Origin: Candidatus Saccharibacteria bacterium UBA4215
GTDB taxonomy: Bacteria > Patescibacteriota > Saccharimonadia > Saccharimonadales > Saccharimonadaceae
Direction of reading: 5' to 3'
Length of the DNA: 11,876 nt
Assembly (NCBI GenBank): GCA_002381485.1
Contig: DFTJ01000001.1
Location: 1 to 11,876 of the forward strand
Shown: in pieces, positions 6,987-11,876 of the stretch
Position numbering within the stretch: the first letter of the stretch is position 1
Layout of the letters: every line of letters begins with the position of its first letter
The notes under the pieces: generated by a model
Database searches by the model: none
The model's input: only the letters and a program-made list of their open reading frames with translations
Told to the model about the DNA's origin: nothing
Program-made: the position numbers and the translations under genes

Positions 6987-8285
6987 ATGTTAGATATCCG
7001 TTTTATTCGCGACAATGCGACCGCTGTTCAAGAGAATGCCGAACGAAAGGGCTACGCCGTTTCAGTGACTGAACTACTTGAGAAGGACGCGCAGAAGCGG
7101 CAGCTTTCAACTGTTGTTGATGAGCTTCGCGAGCGACGTAACGCCAATGCCGCTAAGATGAAGGGCGGCCGTCCCGAGCCAGCCCTGATTGATGAGGGGA
7201 AACAAATCAAGATCGAGCTTTCGGAGCGCGAATCTCAGCTTAATACACTCATCGAAGAATACACCCAGCTATTAAAAGCCATCCCAAATATGGCAACCGA
7301 AGATGTTCCGCATGGCGCCAGCGAAGATGATAATGTGGTCGTCAAGACTGTTGGTGACCCAACTACTTTCGATTTTGAGCCTCGCAATCATGCTGACATT
7401 GCGGTGCAGCGCGGGTGGCTTGATAAAGAGCGAGCCGCAAAGGTGGCCGGTAGTCGCTTTGCATATTTAAAAGGTGATATCGTTCGATTGCAGTTTGCGA
7501 TTGTTCAGTACGTCATAGATACCTTGGCAGACGAAAAGGTGTTGACCGCTATCGCGACTGAAGCCGGTCTGGACGTCACGCCGAAACCGTTTACTGCCGT
7601 CCTGCCGCCGTACATGATCCGAACTGACATATATGACGCGATGGACCGCCTGGAGCCGCGTGATGATCGTTACAAGCTTGAGCACGATGATTTGTGGCTA
7701 CAAGGCAGTGCCGAGCACGTCATGGGCAGTATGCACGCCAATGAAATTATTGATGAGCAGCACCTGCCCATTCGGTACCTTGGGTATGCGACCAGCTTCC
7801 GCCGCGAAGCTGGTACGTATGGCAAGGACATGGAGGGCATTCTGCGGATGCACCAGTTCGATAAGCTCGAGATGGAAAGCTTTACGGTGGCCGAAAAGGG
7901 GCTGGAAGAGCATCTCTTTATGGTAGCTGTTCAGGAATACCTGTTGCAGCAACTCGAGCTTCCGTATCAAGTGGTTCAGAAATGTACAGCTGATATTGGC
8001 AAGCCAAATGCGCGAGGTATCGATATGGATGTGTGGCTTCCTGGCCAGCAGCAGTATCGTGAGACACACACCGCTGACTACATGACCGATTATCAGTCGC
8101 GCCGTTTGCAGACCAGGGTTCGACGCGAGAGTGGTGATCTAGAGTTAGTTCATACAAATGATGCCACAGCATTTGCGCTTGGCCGCATCATGATTGCGAT
8201 TATCGAAAACGGTCAACAGGCAGATGGAACCGTCACTATTCCGGCTGTGCTGCGGCCGTATTTAGGCGGCAAAGAACTCCTGTAG
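6987..8285 (+). CDS. serS: Seryl-tRNA synthetase
   Basis: Class IIa synthetase of 432 aa that charges tRNA-Ser (and tRNA-Sec where present). The start is ATG 6987, giving MLDIRFIRDNATAVQEN, the conserved N-terminal opening; the frame is open further upstream but that lies inside the permease gene. Residues about 30-105 form the two-helix coiled-coil arm that recognises the long variable arm of the tRNA. The core has the substrate-binding loop GSAEH at 240-244, motif 2 from SFRREAG at 270-276 through GILRMHQFDKLEM, and motif 3 at 389-400 ending in R400, followed by AIIENGQQADGTVTIPAVLRPYLGG. Two active-site segments differ from common bacterial forms: SAE replaces the usual TAE/TSE, and HTNDATAFALGR replaces HTLNGSGLAxGR. 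A nearby extended -10 suggests an independent, leaderless transcript. Confidence 0.97.
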   Translation: MLDIRFIRDNATAVQENAERKGYAVSVTELLEKDAQKRQLSTVVDELRERRNANAAKMKGGRPEPALIDEGKQIKIELSERESQLNTLIEEYTQLLKAIPNMATEDVPHGASEDDNVVVKTVGDPTTFDFEPRNHADIAVQRGWLDKERAAKVAGSRFAYLKGDIVRLQFAIVQYVIDTLADEKVLTAIATEAGLDVTPKPFTAVLPPYMIRTDIYDAMDRLEPRDDRYKLEHDDLWLQGSAEHVMGSMHANEIIDEQHLPIRYLGYATSFRREAGTYGKDMEGILRMHQFDKLEMESFTVAEKGLEEHLFMVAVQEYLLQQLELPYQVVQKCTADIGKPNARGIDMDVWLPGQQQYRETHTADYMTDYQSRRLQTRVRRESGDLELVHTNDATAFALGRIMIAIIENGQQADGTVTIPAVLRPYLGGKELL

Positions 8286-8297
8286 ATCATTCAAAAA

Positions 8298-8306
8298 TGG
8301 TATACT
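8298..8306 (+). promoter_or_regulatory. Extended -10 promoter before hpf
   Basis: TGGTATACT is an extended -10 element just after the serS stop. Initiation near 8313 would leave a leader of about 27 nt that contains the GGAGG ribosome binding site. TATACTAAG here matches the flavin reductase promoter base for base. No clear -35 is visible. Confidence 0.65.
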
Positions 8307-8331
8307 AAGACTATCAACCAACAACGGAAGC

Positions 8332-8336
8332 GGAGG
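8332..8336 (+). promoter_or_regulatory. Ribosome binding site of hpf, closely spaced
   Basis: GGAGG lies only 3 nt before the ATG at 8340, shorter than the usual 5-9 nt. The protein alignment supports this ATG: the ubiquitous first strand (ASIDIDGVKYEV) begins at once. Confidence 0.65.
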
Positions 8337-8339
8337 GTT

Positions 8340-8720
8340 ATGATAGCATCAATCGACATAGACGGGGTGAAATACGAGGTCAATGAGGCCACGAAGAAAT
8401 ACGTTATTCGAAAGATTGGACGGCTTGACCGCTATCTCCCCAAGCATGCTCGAAAAAGTGCAACCGCTGACGTAAAACTCAAACAGGTGAACCGAGACCA
8501 CGGTAATAAATACGAAGCAGAAGTTATCTTGAACGTGCCAGAGAAGCGACTGACCGCCAAGGATTCAACAGTCAACATGATGGCCGCTGTCGACATTGTC
8601 GAGGCCAAGCTCGTTGCTCAGCTGCGAAAGTATAAAGAGCATAGCATGACACATGTGGGGAATCGTCGGCTGATGAGTCGTTTCAAGCGCTCGCAGCGTC
8701 GAATCCAACTCGAGAATTGA
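8340..8720 (+). CDS. hpf: Ribosome hibernation promoting factor (HPF/RaiA family)
   Basis: Small ribosome-binding protein of 126 aa. In the family it occupies the mRNA/tRNA channel of the 30S subunit during stress or stationary phase and either stabilises 70S or promotes 100S dimers. The beta-alpha-beta-beta-beta-alpha fold shows in IDGVKYEVNEATKKYVIRKI with GRLDRYLPKHARKS, then ADVKLKQ, YEAEVILNVPEKRLTAKDS and MMAAVDIVEAKLVAQLRKYKE. The length is between short HPF (about 95-115 aa) and long HPF (about 180-190 aa). The last 25 or so residues form a basic tail (NRRLMSRFKRSQRRIQ) and no long-form dimerisation domain is present. It has its own extended -10 promoter, and secA downstream has another, suggesting a one-gene unit. 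The TGA stop overlaps a TTGACT sequence. Confidence 0.92.
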   Translation: MIASIDIDGVKYEVNEATKKYVIRKIGRLDRYLPKHARKSATADVKLKQVNRDHGNKYEAEVILNVPEKRLTAKDSTVNMMAAVDIVEAKLVAQLRKYKEHSMTHVGNRRLMSRFKRSQRRIQLEN

Positions 8721-8721
8721 C

Positions 8722-8750
8722 TTGTTCATTCATCTGTAAAAACGTATAAT
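8722..8750 (+). promoter_or_regulatory. secA promoter (-35/-10)
   Basis: A perfect TATAAT at 8745-8750 is preceded, with a 17-nt spacer, by TTGTTC at 8722-8727 (three of six -35 consensus bases). TTGACT at 8717-8722 is a better -35 sequence but its 22-nt spacer is too long. Initiation near 8757 would give a leader of about 44 nt. This is the only promoter in the window with a consensus -10 and no TGn extension. Confidence 0.65.
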
Positions 8751-8790
8751 ATAACCTAAAGCATTAGACTGAATTTGATTCCTGAAAGGC

Positions 8791-8795
8791 GAGGG
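8791..8795 (+). promoter_or_regulatory. Ribosome binding site of secA
   Basis: GAGGG, within AAAGGCGAGGG, lies 5 nt before the ATG at 8801 and fixes the secA start. Confidence 0.7.
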
Positions 8796-8800
8796 TATAT

Positions 8801-11422
8801 ATGATTAGCAGGCAAGCGGCGCTCACAAAGATTTTTGGTGATCCGCAACAAAAGACGATTCGACGATTACAAAAGAAAGTAGCGCTCGTCAACGCATTAG
8901 CTGATAAATATAAAGCCTTCTCAAAACCAGAACTTAAGAAGCAAACAGAAGTACTGCGCAAGCGACTACAGAAGAAGGGCGAATCTGTCGACACGATCTT
9001 ACCGGAAGTGTTTGCATTAGTACGTGAAGCCAGCGATCGCATCATGAAGATGCGTCATTTTGACGTTCAGTTGATCGGCGGCATGGTGCTGCACGAAGGA
9101 AGTGTTGCTGAGATGAAGACAGGTGAAGGTAAGACATTGGTAGCGACGCTCCCAGTTGTACTGAACGCGCTTGAAGGTAAAGGTGTGCACGTTGTTACCG
9201 TTAACGATTACCTTGCACAGCGTGACGCCGGCTGGATGGGTGAACTGTATCACTTTTTGGGTCTGAGCGTCGGCGTTATCGTTAATGATGCCTCATTTAT
9301 CTTTGACCCAGAGCATGACAGCTCAGCTCATGATGACCCGCGCATGAAGAAGTTGCGCCCAGCTACCCGTAAGGAGGCCTACGCGGCCGATATTACCTAC
9401 GGCACAAATAACGAATTTGGCTTTGACTACCTGCGCGACAACATGGTTAACGAAGTAGAGTTACTACGACAGCGTGATCTCCATTTTGCCATCGTGGACG
9501 AGGTAGACAGCATCTTGATTGATGAAGCCAGGACGCCATTGATTATTAGTGCCCCTGCGGCCGAAAACCCGGACAGTTACTATCAGTTTGCGAAAGTCGC
9601 GGCGAGACTTGTTCCTGAAGACTATGTGCTTGATGAAAAGCGCAAGATGGTTGCTCTGACTGACGGCGGTGTTGATAAAGTTCAGCGCCTGCTGGGTCTT
9701 AAGAATCTCTACAGTCCAGAGAATGTGCGCTCGGTGTACCATATGGATCAAGCGCTAAGGGCTCAGACTATTTTCCGTCGTGATAAAGACTATGTCGTCA
9801 CCAAGGATGGCGAAGTCGTTATCGTCGATGAATTTACTGGTCGTTTGATGCAGGGTCGCCGTTATAACGAAGGGCTTCACCAGGCGATTGAAGCGAAAGA
9901 GAACGTGCCTGTGCTGCAGGAGAGCATGACGCTCGCGACGGTTTCATTCCAGAACTACTTCCGTCTATACAAGAAGTTATCTGGTATGACAGGTACGGCG
10001 TTTACCGAGGCTGAAGAGTTCCAGCAGATTTATAGCTTGGATGTGGTGCAGATTCCATCGAACCGACCACTGGCGCGTGACGACAAGCAGGATCTTATCT
10101 TCCGCACCGAAAAAGCCAAACTAAAAGCCATTGCCGATGCGATTGCTGAGTACCATAAACAGGGGCGACCGGTATTGGTCGGCTCGGCTTCTATTGCAAA
10201 GAACGAGCTGATTGCGAATTGGCTGAATAAAGCTAACATCCCATATGAGATATTGAACGCCAAGAATAACGAACGCGAGGCCGCAATTATTGAGAAAGCT
10301 GGTGAAAAGGGCGCTGTGACATTGGCAACCAACATTGCCGGTCGTGGTACGGACATCAAGCTAGGTGAAGGTGTCGTTGAGCTTGGCGGATTAGTGGTTA
10401 TCGGCTCTGAGCGGCACGAATCGCGACGTATCGATAATCAGTTACGTGGTCGTGGTGGTCGACAGGGTGATCCTGGTGTGACGCAATTCTATGTTTCGAC
10501 TGAAGATGACCTAATGCGTATTTTCCAGGGAGAGCGCATCTCGGCACTGATGAATCGTATTGGTATCGAAGATGACATGCCGATTCAACACCGTATGGTG
10601 TCAAAGACACTCGAGGCTGCCCAGAAGCGTGTTGAAGGATACAACTTTGATATTCGTAAAAATGTCGTGCAGTATGACAACGTTATAAATCGACACCGCC
10701 GCGTTGTCTATACTATTCGACGTAAGATTCTTGAAGGCGCAGACATTAAGGGTGAAATTGAACGCTTAATTGAAGCAAAGGTGCGCGAGCTTACGGTGCT
10801 GCCGGCTAAGAACAACCCTAACTTTGTTCAGCAGTTTGAAGTCGTTTTCCCGATGGCCGAAAAGCGTATTAAGACGATTGGTAGTGAAAAGAGTGACAAG
10901 GCCCGTTACGAATTGGCATACAAGGAAGTGCAGCGACTCTACAAAGCCAAGGAAGATGAACTGCAGACTGACACGATGCGAAAAGTGGAGCGCGAGATTT
11001 ACTTGCAGGTCCTTGATACGCTCTGGATGCAGCATCTTGAGAATATGCAGCACTTACGCGAGGGGATTCACTGGCGCAGCGTTGGGCAACGCGATCCGCT
11101 CGTCGAGTACCGTAGTGAATCGTCGAAGCTCTTTGAAAGTTTGCAAGCAACCCTTCGTGATGAAGTCTTGCGCGCTATGATGCATGTAACGGTGCGTGAT
11201 GCGGCCGCTCGTGCGAAAGAAGAGCATGAGACCGAGTTAACGCGCTTGGCTGAGAATGCCGTCGAGAAGGGCGTCAACGAGATCACCAAAGGTACTGGTG
11301 GACGTGAAGATGACTTTGAAATCAAAAAAGGTGGCACGAATGCCGATGCCAACCAGAAGAAGAATGCTGCACGCAAAAAAAAGAAAGCGCAGCGCAAAAA
11401 CCGCAAAGCCGGCCGAAAATAA
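8801..11422 (+). CDS. secA: Preprotein translocase ATPase SecA
   Basis: The 873-aa motor that pushes unfolded preproteins through SecYEG. Helicase motifs are complete: Walker A TGEGKT at 107-112, TYGTNNEFGFDYLRDN near 200-213, Walker B DEVD at 233-236 with DSILIDEARTPLIIS, GMTGTAFTE, ATNIAGRGTDIKLG, and GSERHESRRIDNQLRGRGGRQGDPG from 535. The helical scaffold and wing follow (VEGYNFDIRKNVVQYDNV). Between G158 and K191 there is an acidic stretch (FIFDPEHDSSAHDDPRMKK) about 20 residues longer than in E. coli. The C terminus lacks the CxCx8CH zinc motif that binds SecB and lipids; residues 851-873 are instead almost all Lys, Arg, Ala, Asn and Gln. A run of eight A at 11375-11382 encodes part of that tail. 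It has its own promoter; the M16 gene begins 23 bp downstream with no terminator between. Confidence 0.98.
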   Translation: MISRQAALTKIFGDPQQKTIRRLQKKVALVNALADKYKAFSKPELKKQTEVLRKRLQKKGESVDTILPEVFALVREASDRIMKMRHFDVQLIGGMVLHEGSVAEMKTGEGKTLVATLPVVLNALEGKGVHVVTVNDYLAQRDAGWMGELYHFLGLSVGVIVNDASFIFDPEHDSSAHDDPRMKKLRPATRKEAYAADITYGTNNEFGFDYLRDNMVNEVELLRQRDLHFAIVDEVDSILIDEARTPLIISAPAAENPDSYYQFAKVAARLVPEDYVLDEKRKMVALTDGGVDKVQRLLGLKNLYSPENVRSVYHMDQALRAQTIFRRDKDYVVTKDGEVVIVDEFTGRLMQGRRYNEGLHQAIEAKENVPVLQESMTLATVSFQNYFRLYKKLSGMTGTAFTEAEEFQQIYSLDVVQIPSNRPLARDDKQDLIFRTEKAKLKAIADAIAEYHKQGRPVLVGSASIAKNELIANWLNKANIPYEILNAKNNEREAAIIEKAGEKGAVTLATNIAGRGTDIKLGEGVVELGGLVVIGSERHESRRIDNQLRGRGGRQGDPGVTQFYVSTEDDLMRIFQGERISALMNRIGIEDDMPIQHRMVSKTLEAAQKRVEGYNFDIRKNVVQYDNVINRHRRVVYTIRRKILEGADIKGEIERLIEAKVRELTVLPAKNNPNFVQQFEVVFPMAEKRIKTIGSEKSDKARYELAYKEVQRLYKAKEDELQTDTMRKVEREIYLQVLDTLWMQHLENMQHLREGIHWRSVGQRDPLVEYRSESSKLFESLQATLRDEVLRAMMHVTVRDAAARAKEEHETELTRLAENAVEKGVNEITKGTGGREDDFEIKKGGTNADANQKKNAARKKKKAQRKNRKAGRK

Positions 11423-11445
11423 TCTGTAAATAGAGAGAGTTCCTG

Positions 11446-11876
11446 ATGCATCATACCGTTCAAGAAGTGAGATTAAAAAATGGCGCCCGAGGCCTACTGA
11501 TTAACGTACCGGGGGCAACGGTGATGAGTATGCAGTTCCAGTTCCGTGCCGGTAATCGCTACGCCAAGAGTAAAGATATCCAACAAGTCGCGCATTTGAT
11601 GGAGCATATGGCGTTTGGCGCCAATGCTCGCTTCAAGTCCGAGCATGATTTTGAATCCGATTTTACGCGCAATGGCGCCTACCACAACGCTTACACCAGT
11701 GATCTTTCGATGGTGTATGAAGCGGATTGTGCTGATTTTGAATGGGATCGCATTCTTGATTTGCAGAAACTAAGCATTTGTCAGCCAAAATTCAATGAGA
11801 CCGAACTAGAGGCAGAAAAAGGCAACGTCCGGAGCGAGTTGACGAATTATCTGAATGATCATCATCGCATCCTTTG
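11446..11876 (+). CDS. M16 family zinc peptidase, 3' partial
   Basis: The open frame runs from ATG 11446 to the window edge, giving 143 residues and an incomplete codon. It carries the inverted zinc motif HLMEH at residues 50-54, with E131 exactly 76 residues after H54, matching the HxxEH(x76)E arrangement of pitrilysin and processing-peptidase relatives. The three metal ligands and the catalytic Glu (E53) are therefore present. The segment NGAYHNAYTSDLSMVYEAD matches the GGxxNAxTxxDxTxY strand of the family. The opening VRLKNGARGLLINVPGATVMSMQFQFRAG resembles the usual LxNGLRV start. No signal peptide is visible, so a cytosolic site is likely. A weak AGAGAG lies upstream and the gene is probably co-transcribed with secA. 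M16 genes often occur as pairs, so a second subunit may follow. Confidence 0.9.
   Translation, partial: MHHTVQEVRLKNGARGLLINVPGATVMSMQFQFRAGNRYAKSKDIQQVAHLMEHMAFGANARFKSEHDFESDFTRNGAYHNAYTSDLSMVYEADCADFEWDRILDLQKLSICQPKFNETELEAEKGNVRSELTNYLNDHHRIL

Noticed and set aside
8718..8720. TGA read as glycine (alternative code of Gracilibacteria/Absconditabacteria)
   Set aside because: The hpf protein ends sensibly at this TGA, and long conserved genes such as secA contain no in-frame TGA, with Gly encoded by GGN throughout.
8717..8722. TTGACT as the secA -35 element
   Set aside because: The 22-nt spacer to the consensus TATAAT is too long; TTGTTC at 8722-8727 gives 17 nt.
11068..11463. Open frame on the - strand opposite the secA 3' end (131 codons)
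   Set aside because: Antisense to conserved SecA coding sequence; its Phe- and Ala-rich translation is what the Lys-rich tail gives in reverse.
11494..11685. Short - strand frame near the right edge
   Set aside because: The + strand here encodes the M16 peptidase with HxxEH and a correctly spaced Glu, so the antisense frame is not a gene.
1..11876. CRISPR array, tRNA or rRNA gene, insertion sequence, toxin-antitoxin or defence cassette
   Set aside because: Nearly every base is accounted for by housekeeping-type genes; gaps are at most about 80 bp, and I saw no repeated units, transposase motifs or tRNA-like folds.

Overview
This window reads as an ordinary, gene-dense chromosomal segment of a small-genome bacterium, most likely a Patescibacteria/CPR member and perhaps a Saccharibacteria (TM7) relative. 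The reasons are inference from family resemblance: tight packing with no gap over about 80 bp, a compact prolyl-tRNA synthetase without the large editing insert, a SecA with an extra acidic stretch before its KEAYAADITYGTNNE motif and no C-terminal zinc finger, an UppS beginning (x)DGNRRWA, and a divergent SerRS. Base composition looks close to balanced. TGA behaves as a stop, not as Gly, so the Gracilibacteria/Absconditabacteria code is not in use.

Layout: every gene is on the + strand. (1) Positions 1-3810 hold a tight unit: uppS (5' end outside the window), rseP (M50 site-2 protease), an overlapping CPBP-family membrane protease, and proS, closed by a hairpin at 3829-3854. This is a shortened version of the uppS-cdsA-dxr-rseP-proS order known from many bacteria: cdsA and dxr are absent and the CPBP gene sits between rseP and proS. 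(2) 3891-4933 hold greA and an NADPH-dependent FMN reductase-type flavoprotein. (3) 4971-6958 hold a MacB/LolCDE-like ABC transporter pair (ATPase and FtsX-type permease), coupled by a TAATG stop/start overlap. (4) 6987-8285 is serS. (5) 8340-8720 is a ribosome hibernation factor. (6) 8801-11422 is secA, followed 23 bp later by the start of an M16 zinc peptidase that runs off the window.

The genes link envelope work (undecaprenyl carrier synthesis, intramembrane proteolysis, Sec export, ABC transport, a peptidase) with translation and transcription maintenance (ProRS, SerRS, GreA, HPF). The most distinctive regulatory signal is a set of extended -10 promoters (TGn-TATACT-like) before four genes. 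Two of them, before the ABC ATPase and serS, sit so close to the ATG that the mRNAs should be leaderless. I found no mobile element, CRISPR, tRNA, rRNA or defence system, and no convincing new multi-gene system. The interest is in the compact or divergent forms of housekeeping enzymes and in the promoter architecture.
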